The notes: a model not told the origin generated them from the letters alone. 64,000 nucleotides of DNA from Coffea arabica (GCF_036785885.1 NC_092329.1:15890449-15954448), one strand, 5' to 3'; positions 20,705-34,461 are shown, counted from the stretch's first letter. Program-made: numbers and translations.

Positions 20705-22110
20705 TGCCAATATGCCACTCCAAAACACCTGTATTATGGTGCAAATGGTTACACATTCCAGCAAGAAAGAAAGAAATTGTAATAAACTTTTGTTAGGAAT
20801 GAAGCATAAAAATTATCACAATGCATGACCAACTGGTACCGTAATTTGTCCACCAAATACTTGAAAACGTGCAAACATATATGTGCACATCAACATAAAG
20901 TATGTGTTCATTAGCTTATAAATGTGATCTTGGTTTTTCTTTATGTGCACATGTGGCTTTCTGTTAGCCATTGATCTATTATGGATACGCCCACCATCAA
21001 TTCCTTAACAACGTCATGGGTCTTGCTACCTCAACCTTGCCCAGAGACATAACAACTTTGCACCGTCTTAGTTATAGCTTCAAATGAATGCCAGATCTCT
21101 ATCTATTATCCATATCTAATAGAAAATAAAAGTTTTTCTAAGAAAATTGTTATAGGATAATAGATGAAGCAAAGTGGTGAGAAACGTATCAACTGCTTAA
21201 ACACAAGAAGGTTAAAATGTAAAGGCTCAAATTAGTGATGAAAAGCAATGTAAAGAGGACATTTCCACAAGCTCATGGACTCTGGATACAACTGTCCAAA
21301 TATCTAAAACAAGCGACTTCATGGCTCTAAGGAAAGTAATGCAGGAGATACAAACAAGTGCTACAACAAGATCTACACGGTTAATAATAAATTCTACAGT
21401 TGAAATTACCACCATTGACAACTAAAAGTCCATGATCCCAGAATATAACAGCACTCTCTGAAGATCAAGACAGATAAATGTGACCAATATCGACTATATC
21501 TACAACAATGCGTTGGATCGAGATTAAATGAAGATTGAGACGAGTAATGGCCATCTTTTCCCACATTTAGCAATTGGACAAACTAATCCAGACCACTCTT
21601 CCTCCAATTGAACCTTTCACACTGACACATTCAAAGCACATAAGTTCCAGTTAAAATTTTCTCAGCTTAAATCTTTCCTGATTTTCATAAGTTTCACTGG
21701 AATTTTTACATTTGAACCAAAGTAATCTCCCACCAGGTTTTCAATATAACAAGATTCTCAGCTACGGGGCTAGAGGACACTATATTTTATTTTCCATTAA
21801 AGACTAACTTCTTCCAGTTAAATTTCACACCTTTTAGGATCATATTCCAGAATCAGTTATTTTCTACCCAACATCACAATAGTTATTCAATGTCAAAAAG
21901 ATCCTTCTGTATCCAGACAACAATTAACAGCATAGAAAACTCTGAACTTTCTGCAAAAGGGCATGCATAAAACAGCTAAACTAAACCATTTCAAGACAAA
22001 CCTGGAAATGGTTTCTTGATTACCTGCTACTGCTTGCTGTCCGTTGTTTGATGGATGTCTGAGAAACTAGAACAGAGCTTCAACAAAGAAAAATAAAAAA
22101 TGTTCTGCTC
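20705..22110 (-). other. Probable 5' leader and 5'-UTR intron of the NLR
   Basis: On the minus strand, a GCAGTAGCAG|GTAATC donor ends a candidate leader exon at 22024, and an AATACAG|GTGTTTTGG acceptor starts the coding exon at 20728. The implied intron is about 1.3 kb (20729-22023) and AT-rich. The leader exon would extend upstream (rightward) from 22024 by an unknown length. No transcript evidence is available; this is inferred from splice signals and from the position of the favoured ATG. Confidence 0.45.
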
Positions 22111-24646
22111 TGTTTTGGCACGCTTGAGTTGACAAGACTAGGATTGGTATTATTAATAATAAAATAAATTTTTTCGCTTTTCTTTTAAATTGGGCCCAAT
22201 GTCCTTTCATCAATACTTTTGGCAGTTTGCAGCTAATCGTTAGAAAAGCTTTTTCATACTTGTGCCAATTATGCATTCAGGAAGAAAGGGTAGGGAAGGC
22301 ACGAAGCAATCACTAGGGGAAAATTTTCAAATTTTGATTTTTTTAAAAAAAAAGAGTTTTCAAATAGTGATAATTTTACACTATGGATCAATTTTTCTAA
22401 ATCATGTATTTATTGGATGCTATTTTGTGAAAAATCAATATCTAGATGAAGTAAAAAAAGTATTTTGTAAATTTGGTTTTTACATAAATATATTCACTAA
22501 ATATGATTTTGGGAGAGTTTGAAAAACATCACAGTTTGATTTTTTTTTTTTAAATAAATTCTACTATTTGGGAATTCAGTCCAATCACTAGAGAATAATG
22601 TTCAAAGTCTAAAATAATTTATATTTTATCACACATAATTTATATATAATTTTGTAATAGACATATAGAATTTATTCTATTCATATATTTCACAAAGAAT
22701 CTATGTATTTATTAGCATGCCAAAGTTATGTGTCGTGGTTTGAGCCTTTAATTTTAATCTTATATCTCGTTAGTCAATCATGGCCACCAACTTAAGATAA
22801 TAGCCCTTCCTTTTATCCCTCGCATTCTTACTGGATACTAGAATGTTACTCTGTTGCCAATGTTGCAAGACAACTTTTAGCAAATATTGCAAGAATGCAC
22901 TATTGCTAAAATCTTCTTGGTAAATAAATTTACTGGTAAAATCTTCAATTTCTAATTGCGATTATCAAAATTTAGAGTCCCCCACTTTTATTTTACGATA
23001 CATATGGTGGGCATCTTGCACATTTTTGTTCAAGATTTTATTAATAATCCAAAGCGCTAGGCTAAACTACATGTTTTCTAACATTAGTTAAGGATAACGT
23101 AAAAAGACTTTTGAGAAACTTTTGTTCCTTTTTCCAACATTCACGCTGCGGTTAATACCACCCAGGCTTCCGAGAAACTTTTCTTCCCTTTTTTCATCTT
23201 GCTTTTTTTTTTCGGGCTTCTATTAGATTGCACATGCTATATATTAACACTTTCCTATCATATTTTGTTAGGTGTATAGGACCTACTATTTGATTGTCTA
23301 ATTGGTTGGCAGTTAACATGATCGTCCTTGCTCATCGTCCTTGCTTGTAGTCCATTTAATTGGTAGTCAGACCGTGCTAAAGTTGTTCAATGAGTTTTGT
23401 ACCGCCTAGCATTCATTACTAGAATTTATTTATTGCTTTATACGGCTCTACGTAATGTGTTCAGATCGAACCGTTCGTGAACGGCTTAAGTCAAAGTTTG
23501 ACTCGAGTTTGAATCGAGTTCGAACTGACTAAATCAAATTTAAAGTTAAAACATTAAATTCATTAGTTCGCAAGTATATATATATATATATATATATTAT
23601 TTTTTATTTTAATAATAAAATTACATATATATCTATTTTTAATTAGTTATTAAGAAAAATATTATTTTTATTCATTTTTTAAAATAAAATAATTTTTTTA
23701 TTTTTTTGAGTTCGAGCTCAACTCGAATTTGAGTCAAACTCGAGCTTGAGGTTTAGATTGGTAGCTTGTCGATCTTGAACTCGAATTCAAACTAATCAAG
23801 TGAATGTCCAAGGTAAACGATGATCAAGAAGGAAATGGTGAGGCATGTTGAATTAAAAATTAATCAAAATCTCTTAATTTATGGATAAATAATTATATTT
23901 TGATATTTTGATTTATATAAAGTTTCTTAATAGTGAAAAGTGCTTATTTACTAGATAAGGTGGATGACATGTAAAATAATTATTGGGGCTAGAAATTTAG
24001 GGTGTGAAGAAAATATTTCGTATCTCTTTATTTTGAATTTCGAGCCTTGTTCATGATGAGTAGTTTATTTTCATAGTTTTTAATTTTAGCAAATGATAGC
24101 TTGAGAATAAAAGAAATATAAAATTAGATTTCAGAATCTTTTGTTTAAACTGGTTCTATTGGACTTTCTAACTTTAGCAAATGATTGCTTGAGACCGTTA
24201 ATGAAGGATTCTCTTGAATAACATTGGATTTTCTAGGCTTCTGGTAGAAGTACAATTCGATTTGCCAAAGTTTGGTGAAAGCAGGGACTTTTTTCTTTGG
24301 GATTAAGGATTGGCGGTGGCTTGAGCAAATTTGACACTTATATATATATATATATATCAAGATTTGCTTGCGTGTTGACTTTGTATTTGACCAGTTAAAG
24401 TAGATAGAAAGCCATTTTCTCATTCAGTTGTGGTTACATTAGGCAAAATTGATATTTACAACTTGCATTTTGACAAATTCAATTGTCTTGAAAGAAGTTG
24501 GGTATATCTTTTCTCATCCAATAGAACATGTATCATGAATACTACTTGACATCGACTCCTAAATCATCCAAAGTAAAGTTTAGCTCTGATGTTGCACGAA
24601 TTCTTCTACGACCTGCAATGTGAATTGGCAACGACTGACACCGCTA
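22111..24646. other. AT-rich intergenic region upstream of the NLR
   Basis: No gene is supported here. It includes the presumed NLR promoter (right of 22110), (AT)n runs near 23573-23598 and 24340-24357, and a decayed inverted-repeat sequence at 23464-23790. The frames in this region are short and unconvincing. Confidence 0.6.
23464..23790. repeat. Decayed MITE-like inverted repeat rich in TCGAGTT/AACTCGA
   Basis: The left part (GAACGGCTTAAGTC, GACTCGAGTTTG, GAATCGAGTTCG) and the right part (GAGTTCGAGCTCAACTCG, GAGTCAAACTCGAGCTTG) are roughly complementary across an AT-rich, (AT)n-containing centre. Such 'CTCGAGTTCGA' palindromic repeats are widespread in plants and often belong to hAT-type MITEs. 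I could not find a convincing target duplication. Confidence 0.4.
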
Positions 24647-24651
24647 GCCAT

Positions 24652-27600
24652 TGCGACGCCCCCACTTCTCCCTAAGGCGAACCAAAGGGTATCCGTGGGA
24701 CGCCTACCCAACTCTCGCCAGGACTCAAACAATTTCCGTCCAAACTTAATACAATACTAGACGTTACGATTAAATATCATAAATACAATCAATGCGTAAG
24801 CATTCAAGCTTATCAATATTCAACATCTGCCCAATCATTACATCGGGATCTCAAAATACATCAATATTCAAAATATACATCAATCACAAGTTTAGTCCCA
24901 AAGTGCAACGGAAACCCTAAAACAAGAGTACGCCAAGAGGGGTTTCTCCAACATTTCTCCAAGTCCAATCCTGTTAAAGAAAACAAATCTACAGGGTGAG
25001 CAAAACGCTCGTGAGGCTAAGAACACACATGCAAGCATGTTGTTCAGGTAACAAGCCCAAATAACAGTTCAAGTGATAAATTACAAGTAACTCATAAAGC
25101 CAACGAAATGTAAACAAAAACAATTCAAGGATATGGTAGCTCTCAGGAGCTAAGTTCTACTTGCTTTGCCAGTTCATTCGTATATCTTCCCGCGATGACT
25201 CTCCATCAACCAGGTTGATATTTCCAAACCGTAGATCACCACTTACTTCTCATCCATCCACCCTACACCGCTTCGGGCCCGCACGACATTTATAAGGCGA
25301 GATACTCCACGAGTATGCCAAGCAAGATCTCTCAATAGATCAAGCTTATCATGTGAATCTCATGGCTCACCGAGGTTCCCGACCAAGCCCATGCTGGCTC
25401 GAGTTCCAAGGTCGGCCTATGAGTTTGGGCATCCCCCATGTATCATGTAAGTGTCGAGGAGATTCACTCCAACGACGTATGCAGCCATAGCATACCATGT
25501 CATGTATTCAAGCATTTGACAGGTTTAAGCATGTATTTCAGGTCATGTAAACCAGACAAACCATATTAAGCATGAGTCATTTGTTTCAAATGAGAACGAG
25601 TGCGATAAAGTACACACTCGACTCCATTATTCAAAACCAAGTAGGCTAAGCATGTAATCAGGTAAGCCAAGCATGAATCAAGTCCATAGAGTTCAAGTAG
25701 TCATACACTTGACACTCACCGAGCAAATCAAGAAAAAATATTTTCCGGAAGTTCAAGTGTTCACTGTAGAATCCTCTTGAAGGTCCTCGTATGCGCCTGA
25801 GCAAATAATAATGTATTATCATTCACGTGCCCCAATTATCAAGGAAGATTGTATGTTAGTACAATCTAAGGAAATTTCACGAAAACGAACCTCAATTACT
25901 CGTAAATCGAGATTCAACTAAAGCTTCTTAAAGTACAAGAACGATCGAGTTTTCATTTTGGGAAATCAAGTATAAAACGTTCAAATAATATCGAAGGAAT
26001 AAGGAGTGCTTGAAAACTCCCTTCCTTTGGTATTCGGAAAATTTTCAATTTTGATACGATATTTTGAAAAATCGTATCTCACATTCTACATGTCAAAAAT
26101 TGGAAAAATTGGTACCGTTGGAAACCTCTTTGAAAGTACTAAAAGTTCTTAGAAGACACTTTTCCATGATTCTAAATGGAAAATATTCAAAAATGGGCTC
26201 AAAGTTACTGTTTCAGAGTACTTAAGGTTGTGTTGGGGTTGGTTTTTCGTTAACTTTGGAAATTCGGCAAAATTCACAAGTTACGACCTAGCCTCTGAAA
26301 TTTGTAACCCAATTAGAGTTGAAAGTAAGGTTTATAACAGAAAAAGCGGATCAAGAATCAAAGTTTCGAGCACCGAGATACGGTAGCTCAAAGTTAGGGA
26401 AAAATCCAAAAACTGGTAAACAAATTTCCAGATTTGAGCTTCCAACCTTGGGAGTTTAGTTAGGTATCGAAATGAACTTGGATTGGTACAAAATTTGGTA
26501 GTATAATACTCCTATATAAAGAGTATCCCTCTATCAAATTTCATGGAAAAATAACTTCGGGAAGATAGTCAACCAAACAACCAAAGTTTCGAAAATCCTA
26601 AGACAAAATTGCCTTGAGCCTTTTGTTTTCCATTCCAAACATTTGGTCAAGGAAAAATTCCTCAAACATGGCTCATTAGTGTAGGCAAAGCCTAAGAAAC
26701 ATTCATGGTACATTTCATAAGTGTTTAGCACCAAAGATTTCAGTTAGCAAGTCTACACCAAGTCTTGCATCAAATCTGTCCAAAAGTTAGGGTTTTCAAG
26801 AGCAGGGCAGGTTCCGTATTTTGATCACAAATCACTCAACTTAACTCAGAATTGGGCATGGTTTATGGTGTTGGAAAACACATTCATAGAGCTATAATTT
26901 CACAGAAGAAATCATTTTGAAATTCGGCACACAACTAGCTCAAATTCGAGCCACAAGTTGCAGCCTTAGCATTTCGTTCCAGTAAAACAGAGAAACAGAA
27001 CAGCCGACTTTAAATGGTTGGTTCGGCTCACATACATGGAACCAGAACGTGCATTTTATACCGTCGGAAAGCTCAGAATGTCTAGTTTCAAATTCCGCTG
27101 ACGGCACTTGATTTTGATGTTGGAGCACAAAGTTATGGATGAAACAATAAAGCTGGTCTGAGCATGTCGGGAAAAATTCCAGGTTCACCAACTTTGTGAA
27201 ATCAATTCATTTGACCCACCAAACCTCAATATTTTTCAATGAAATTTTATACACCATCTATACAACATATAAAATTCATATATAAGTCATTACAACCCCA
27301 AAATTCCGCAGAAATAGGTACGTTCAAAGCAGGGGCAGAATCGGAACTTTTACCCCATGCATCTCTTGAAGTTTATACTAATAATACACCGCTAATCTAC
27401 CATTTTGAGCACTAAACCAACATTAAATTCATCATCAATCATCACATCAGCCATCAAGACAAAGGGTGGGAGTTCATAGAGCCCACCTTCCAAATTTTTC
27501 AACAATAACAACCACCCATATGAATACAAGAGCTTAAAGGTGTTAAACAACCTCCATAAACCAAGATTAAAGTGTTGGATCATTACCTACTTTGGTTGAT

Positions 27601-28821
27601 GAACTTGGCAGAATTTTCGGTCCTTAGAAGCTCCAAGAAAACCGTGGAAAACTCCTCCTTTTGATAGCTAGATGAACTCTCCAAGTGACAAGCTAGGTAG
27701 TCTTCAATTTTGGTATGAATCTATGAAGGTTTGGTGCAAGAATTGAAGATGAAAAATGGCAACTTTTGTGTTGTGTTTTGCAGCTGATAGTTCGGCCAAG
27801 AGAGAGACTAGGAGCGAGTGTGTTTGGTCCAATTTTAGCTTCCTAAGGAAGATACAATGTGTGGTGCAAAATCACTCCAAAGTCAACTGAGAATAGTGCG
27901 CATAGGGCACGTTTGGTGCTCGATTTCTCTCGCATTTGTTTCACTAGTGCACTAAACCTCTAGTACACTTATATTCATATAAATATTATTCACTCTTAAT
28001 TGTCCCAAAATAATGGTCCAAAGTCCCTCAATTAAGCGTGTGCGTGAAAATGCGTATTTCCAATTTAGGCGCGATAAAATGAAACCTTCAAGAAATTCTT
28101 ATAACGATCGTACCACTAACTATCACTTGAGTACTTAAACCTAAAATTACCTATTTTAGGACCATTGTATATGTCTCCAAGTTTTCGAAGTTATTGTACT
28201 CCCAATCGGGTAAAATTTCCAAGCACTATTCACTGTTCTCACTAAACGCGCTCCCAGAAATTAATTTTTGAAACAAGTCATTTTAAAAATATAATGAAGC
28301 TATATTTCCACGTAATTAGGTTCAATAGATCTAGAAAATAATACTCGAAATAAATGAACAAGTAAATAATTAAATAAGCTCAAAATAGGGTTTTAATAGG
28401 AGTTTTACGAGTCCTCACATGAGTCGAGTATTAACTCCTCAAATCTCCAATAAATTTGTATCCATGCGTCTTTTGGAAAACTATCCACGCGTGAGTAGTA
28501 TATGCTCACTTAGAACTTATTCACCTTTAATTCTCGATTAACTTTTCTTAATCTGCTATTGTCCGTTCTTAATTTCCCTAGGATAATCATACTCTCGAAT
28601 ATAATATCACCATGAAACACTCATGTTCATTATTTCTCACCTAAACAATCCTCTGAAAGTTGAAGTTGTTAACGGGACGTTTTAAAAGCATAATGAAGAC
28701 GTTATTCCATACGAATGGATTTAAAATGATCGTAATAAATTATTTGGGGAAAACATGTGGATAAATACTTAATTAAACCATTAATATTCGATAACAATAA
28801 GAAATTTTTCGGGTCCTCACA
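24652..28821 (-). mobile_element. Composite of Ty3-gypsy LTRs, minus orientation
   Basis: Perfect 5-bp GCCAT duplications (24647-24651 and 28822-28826) flank the whole block. It starts TGCGACGCCCCC and ends GGGTCCTCACA, the inverted ends of the same LTR group as the solo LTR at 1436. A second inverted LTR start, GAGTCCTCACA, lies at 28414-28424. The block is therefore a ~3.77-kb LTR (24652-28424) joined to the first ~0.4 kb of another, related LTR (28425-28821). No gag or pol is present between them. Several frames of 60-90 residues (for example 26940-27191) have no domains and are LTR sequence. Confidence 0.8.
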
Positions 28822-28915
28822 GCCATGTTGTGGCTGCTTCAAAATAGAGTTGTATAAGGTATGTATTCCACTATCTGTCAACCATTTGCCGAATTTGCAT
28901 AAAAATGTGTTCTTG

Positions 28916-29064
28916 AATCTAAGTATAATGGCAGAAAAGTTGGTCCAGTACAAGCAGCCTGCACTGCAGAAGAACTCCATGAAGTTCTTGGTAAATGCCT
29001 ATCCATACTATTATTATGCAAGAGTAGTACTCAGTCTCTCTCAATCTGAATTGGATGTCTATTG
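28916..29064 (+). pseudogene. Possible glycosyl hydrolase 17 (beta-1,3-glucanase-like) remnant
   Basis: The open frame ending at 29064 contains FLVNAYPYYYY shortly after QPALQKN, reminiscent of the 'F.VN.YPYF.Y' strand conserved in plant GH17 proteins. Before the LTR composite, the other flank reads NVNW near 24621, similar to the start of GH17 proteins, but the spacing is far too short for a real gene. If genuine it is a heavily deleted relic interrupted by the LTR composite. The match is short and could be chance. Confidence 0.25.
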
Positions 29065-29156
29065 ATTTCATATTGCCTCCAGCCTGGATTACCATGGTAA
29101 ATCAGAAAGGATTAATTTAAATGTGTTGCCAGTATAATGTTTCTTTTGCACAAAAG

Positions 29157-29778
29157 TGTTGACTTTTGGCATATTTGCGAAGTCCCACATCGGTGGCTTT
29201 AGGAATTGAGGGATTGCTTGAGAGTTATAAAATAACTCTAATAACTCTCAAGCTTCCTAATAGAAACACACCAAAAAAGAGGCACCAAAGAATTATTTGT
29301 AATTCTTTCTTCTCCCAAAATTATTAAGAATGAGTCATTTAGGCGGTGTCCGGAGATTAGGCAAAATTGGCCGAATTTCGTTATCAATTTTCGGGTGCGT
29401 TCTTTCCTTATCTCTTTTATTTATTTCGCATTTATATGGTAGTTTCTTTTCAATTGTAGTATAGTATTCAATATATTTGTCGGGTTTATTTGTAATGTTT
29501 TATACGGTTCTTTTGGATGTATTTTTCTTATTCGTGTGTATGTACTATTTATGTATACACGAATTTAATTGTGATAATACACCGTGCACGTAAATTCTGC
29601 CATAGAAAGACTGGGTTTTAAATAGGATTGCTTGTGACCCCTCAAACCTTTCCTGAAAATTTACTTGAAATGGTAATTCTGTCTAAGGAGATTGTTTTAA
29701 CGATCTTTCCTACGAATTACTGAATCGGTTTAAATCACTAGTACTATTTGAGTGGAAAATTACCCGATTTTTCCAACA
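29157..29778 (+). repeat. 5' LTR of the Tork-like copia element
   Basis: 622 bp, TGTTGAC...CCAACA. It aligns with the 3' LTR throughout, with scattered substitutions and small indels, including a run 'AATTATTTGTAATTC' near 29292 missing from the 3' LTR. Confidence 0.92.
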
Positions 29779-29780
29779 AG

Positions 29781-29791
29781 TGGTATCAGAG
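29781..29791 (+). other. Primer binding site of the Tork-like copia element
   Basis: TGGTATCAGAG, complementary to the 3' end of initiator methionine tRNA, lies two bases after the LTR end. Confidence 0.85.
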
Positions 29792-29855
29792 TCAAAGGTT
29801 CGTCCTTTAACTTGTTTGTAATTTGTTATATTGAATACTATTATTTGAGTCTGTA

Positions 29856-31375
29856 ATGGCATCAGACGATTCCACGTCAAGAATCACATCTGGGGCATCG
29901 GCTTCCTCGTCTGCATAGTCGAGAATTCCAATGTCAAGTTTGAAACTGGCGGTGGAGACATTTGACGGTACTGACCATTTCGGCATGTGACAAGGTTAGG
30001 TCATAGACTCCCTTTTTCAACAGGGTCTTGACATTGTCATTGAAGAAAAGAAACCAGATGACATAGAAGAGAAGGAGTGAAGTACTATAAATCAATTGGC
30101 ATGCAGAACTATTTGATCGTATTTACCCAGAGAACAAAAGTATGCTTTCAAGAGTGAGACTTCTGTATGGAAATTATGGAGCGCATTGGAGGAGAATTTT
30201 CTAAAGAAGAGTGGTTAGAATAAACTCCTTATGAAGAAAAGATTGTTCCGATTCGATTACCAACCAGGTATTATTATGAATGAACACATCACTATGTTTA
30301 ATTAGTTAGTAACAAACCTGTTAAATTTAGATGTGAAATTTGAAGTTGAAGATTTGGCTTTGATGTTGTTGTCATCCCTTCCTGATGAATTTGAACATTT
30401 GGAGACTACGTTACTTCATGGGAAGGAGAATGTGTCTTTAGATGTTGTATGTTCTACTTTGTATAGTCATGAATTGAGAAAATAGGATAAAATAAAAAAT
30501 GAAGTAACTACAGCAGATGAAAAATTAGTGGCAAGAGATCATCAACAAAGCCAATCAAAGGGAGAAGAGGAATGTCCAAATTGAAAATTAAAGTTGCTAA
30601 AGATGAGTGTGCTTTCTGTCATGAGAAAGGGCACTGGAAGAAAAACTGTCCAAAGTTGAAAACGAAAGGGAAAGCTCCTCAAGACGTAAATATTGCAGAG
30701 TGTAAAAGTGATGCGGAATCAGATTTCTCTTTAGATGTATCACCTTCAACAGCCCATCCAGATAAGTGTATTTTGGATTCAAGTTGTACCTACCATATGT
30801 CTCCCATGCGAGAGTGATTCTTTGAATTTGAAGAACTTGATGGTGGAGTTGTTTACATGGAAAATGATAATCCATGTAAAACAGTTGGGATAGATTCAAT
30901 CAAGCTGCGTAATCATGATGAATCCACCAGAATCTTGAAAGATATTCGGTACGTGCCGAATTTGAAAAAAAATCTCATTTCTTTGGGGGTCTTGGAGTCA
31001 AAAGACTTAATTGTGATGATGCGAGATGAAATTCTTAAAACAATTTCGGGAGCACTTGTGATATTGAAAGGTGTGAGGAAGAATAATCTGTATTACTACC
31101 AAGGTAATATAGTTGTTGGGACAGTAGCAGCAGCAATATCTTTCAGTATCAAGAAGGATGCAGAAGAAATAAAGTTGTGACATATGCGATTGGGACATGC
31201 TGGAGAAAAATTCTTGCAAAATCTTTGCCAAGTAAGGATTGTTGAGAGGTACAAAAGCTTGCAAATTAGAATTTTGTGAGTATCGTGTTCTGAAAAAATA
31301 AAGAAGAGTGAAATTTGGCACTGGCATCCATACTACTAAGGGTATTTTAGATTATGTATATTCAGATGTGTGGTG
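29856..31375 (+). pseudogene. Decayed gag, protease and first part of integrase (copia)
   Basis: From the ATG at 29856 the gag shows the UBN2-type core: KKRLFRFDY, MNEHIT.FN, LALMLLSSLPDEFEHLE and SLDVVCS.LYSHELRK. After a frameshift near 30560 a CCHC zinc knuckle follows (CAFCHEKGHWKKNC), then the protease site as CILDSSCTYHM, in which the usual DSG is DSS. Next come the integrase N-terminal HHCC region with HMRLGHAGE and finally GILDYVYSDVW, where the gypsy element begins. In-frame stops occur at 29988, 30078, 30114, 30216, 30303, 30483 and near 31179, mostly at expected Trp, Gln or Arg codons. No functional protein can be made. Confidence 0.85.
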
Positions 31376-34300
31376 TGTAAGGACTCGTAAAATTCCCTTA
31401 GTTTATATTATTTTATTTTATTTTCGCATGCATTTTCTTTACTTTACTATATTAATTTTCCAAAGATTTTTATACGTGAGTATAGTTTATAAATCATTTT
31501 ACTGGTATAAATTAGTATACGTTAAATTTGAAGCGCATTGTGGATGTGGGACTCGCTAGTGCGATAAAATTTTTATGATTAGGTGAAAAGGTATTAAGGA
31601 ATATTATTTTACAAGGTACTAGGAGACAATTAGAGATTAACTAGATAGATTAACTATTGGGAGAAAGAAGATAAACTTGAACCCTAAAAGGTGCCAAGTG
31701 TCACGACCCGATTGGATGTGACTTTGACCAATTTTTCTTTATCTTTACCAATTATCAAATTTTGACCAAAAAGCATCTTCATTTTCTTGCTTCTTGGCCG
31801 GCCCTCAAGAGAGAAACTTCATTTTTAACTTCTAAACTTGCATGAATCTTGAGATTTAGCCAACCACTTTGCAAACCATTCCATAAGTGTTAACTAAGGA
31901 AGACTAAAGGTGTTGTTGGAGTGATTTTGGAGAAGAAAGCACCAAGCTTCCATCTTTCTTGGAGGAACAAGGTAATCTTGGCTAGAATCTTCCCTCCACT
32001 TCAATTAATTGTCAATTAGTGGATTATAGTTGCAAAATAGGTAATTTTATGAGACATATGATGGTTTGAAGTGGTGTTATGAACATTTTTAATTTTTATG
32101 GGGATTTTTCTTCCCTTATGTGATGAGTAATGATTGGCTATGGTTTGATAGCTTTATTATGTGAAATATTAGGGTATTATGGGTTAGATGGACTTGTTTA
32201 AAGAAAATTTCAGATTAGGGTTTCAATTTAGGGCTTTATTTTGTTTGGTTTTGGAGCTATTAATTGGCTCAAATTGAAGGGGTATTGTGGCTTAATTAAG
32301 TGTGGTTTCTAACTTATGTGTTGTGTGTGTAATTGTGGTTGATTTGAGTTGAGATTGGTGATGACTTGTGGGGTGGAAAGTAAAGAAAAACAAGGGAAGT
32401 GCTGCTGAAATTTTCACAAGACCCTTGAGCAGTTTTGAGAAATCTGTTGTATCTTGATGAAGAAAAATCGGAATTAAGTTCTGTTTATTGTGTTTGAAAC
32501 TAGATTCATAGAGCTACAAACCAAGAAAATTTCAGACCCTATTTCTGTCTGTGTGATTTATGGTGATTTTTCTAACGTTGACTGAAATTACATACCTGTT
32601 CTGTCTTTTACTAGATGAAGCAGAGATTTGAGACTCGAATTTGACTGATTTGTGGTATGAATCTTATAAATGTGTCTTCTGAGAAATTGTATCCCTTTGA
32701 GTCTATTTTCCGACGGTATAAATTTTATCAATTTTGGACTTAAGAATCTTGAGATATGATTTTTCAAATAGTGGTGCACAAAACTGGAAAATCCTGTTTT
32801 TCTAGAATTATTCTTGCTTTCATTTTGCACCTTAAATTTGGAGTTAGTAAATCATTGTAGGTATGGTTTTAGGTAGAAGCGAAGGATTTTTGGATCGTTC
32901 ATGTTTTTAGGACCAACTATTACCTTTTCACTCCAAAACTATACTTTTGTGTTGCATTAGTAATTTACTTGGTTAGGCATATGACTCGTAATTGAGTCTT
33001 AATTGTTTTACCTTGGTGGTTTAGGATGTGTTGGTGATCCAAGTACTTCGGAAGGAAACGTTTGAAGTTGTTTGTTTGAACTGGTGAGTGTACCACTCCC
33101 TTAATTTGCTGCTTATCTGGGCTATCTGTGACTTCTGTATACTCTGTATGAAATGAGGGTGTACTTTATCACACTCATTTCTCTCATCTATTTATTCTGG
33201 TTCCTATATACTGTATAAGTCTATATTTGTTCTCTGTATCTGTTATCTGTATATGTTCTCTGTATTTGTTGATGTCATTTGGAGGGTTGACTTCAACAAC
33301 CATTCTATGACCTTTGAGCTCAAAACTGGGGGCTAGTTACTCGAGTCAAGCAGGCAAGGGGCCTGATCGATTAGATAACGAATCACGGTAATCCACTTCT
33401 AGGAAATCTTTGGGTATTAGAGACTCTAGATTTCCGGTATACTTGAGTATTACCACCCACTGTTACTGTTGAGGTGTTCGAGTCCGGTAAAGGGTATGTT
33501 TGATGGACGGAATTTGGCATAAAGTGGTGCTCTACTGGACTGGTTACTGTACTTGAAAGTTGACGGAGTGTCAACTACTACTTGATCAAGCATTAGTGAA
33601 GAAAAAGGAAATTTGGCTCTTGCGAGCCACCTATATCCTTTCTATTTGAGATGGTTATTCATTTCCTTATTTGACGTGATCATTTGATTGATTCCATTAT
33701 TCCTGATTGCTTGTATATTGGGTACCTCATTGAGCGTAAACTCACCCCCTTCCCGTTATCTTTGTTTTCCTTACAGGAAATAACAATTTTGAACCATGAT
33801 TTTGAAGAAATGGTCGAGCTAGTATAAACGTTCTTTTGTTAAGCTCTTCTGTAATCAAAACCTTAATTTGTCTTTTAATCAAGTATCACGTTTTGATTTG
33901 TAAAGTTTTCAGTGTATGTATATAAGTGTTTAACCATGTACATTAAGTGTATTCGTTTGAGTTGGTACCTTTGGATTTGTTGAGATGCTACTTGCAACCA
34001 TTGGACAAGCGGACGAGCGCGATATTTGAACAAGGAAATAAAATTTTTGGCGGGAACTGTTTACCGAATCCGGCCGTGTATCCGGCCAGTTCTTGGCCGG
34101 ATATCTAGCTGGATTAGCAGAGGATTTTGAAAAATTTTTGGGTTGCTCATTGCCTGGAATCCGGCCGGATATCCGGCCAAGTCTTGGCCGAATTGTGATG
34201 TGGCAGCTACTGTTCATTTTCATCTTCATTTTCGATCTTCGTTGTTCGTTGAACGTGAATCGTTTGATTGCAGTGTTATCGCTCAGAATGGTTTGGCCTT

Positions 34301-34459
34301 CGTGTTCTCGGCTTAGTAATCTTAGATTGTTATTTTCTTGGGGTTCAATTGTGCGCTATGTAGGGTTTTTGTGATTTGACTCTGTAGTCCTGGCGAGAGT
34401 TGGGCAGGCGGTCCGCCAAACACTTTGGTTCGCTTTAGGGGGAAGGTGGGGTTGTCACA
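31376..34459 (+). repeat. 5' LTR of the non-autonomous gypsy element
   Basis: About 3.08 kb, TGTAAGGACTCG...GTTGTCACA. The 3' end has the family module GGCGAGAGTTGGGCAGGCGG followed by TTTGGTTCGC. Short frames such as 33383-33574 and 34093-34374 recur in the 3' LTR simply because the LTRs are copies. Confidence 0.87.
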
Positions 34460-34461
34460 AT

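Noticed and set aside
20705..20764. Use of the upstream ATG for the NLR
   Set aside because: A splice acceptor lies between the two ATGs and the extra residues look like intron translation; the ATG at 20704 is preferred.
28702..28980. 92-residue minus-strand frame
   Set aside because: It spans the edge of the LTR composite and unrelated flank, so it cannot be a real gene.
32588..32830. 80-residue minus-strand frame repeated at 43735-43977
   Set aside because: The repetition comes only from the two LTR copies; the frame has no domain and diverges like noncoding sequence.
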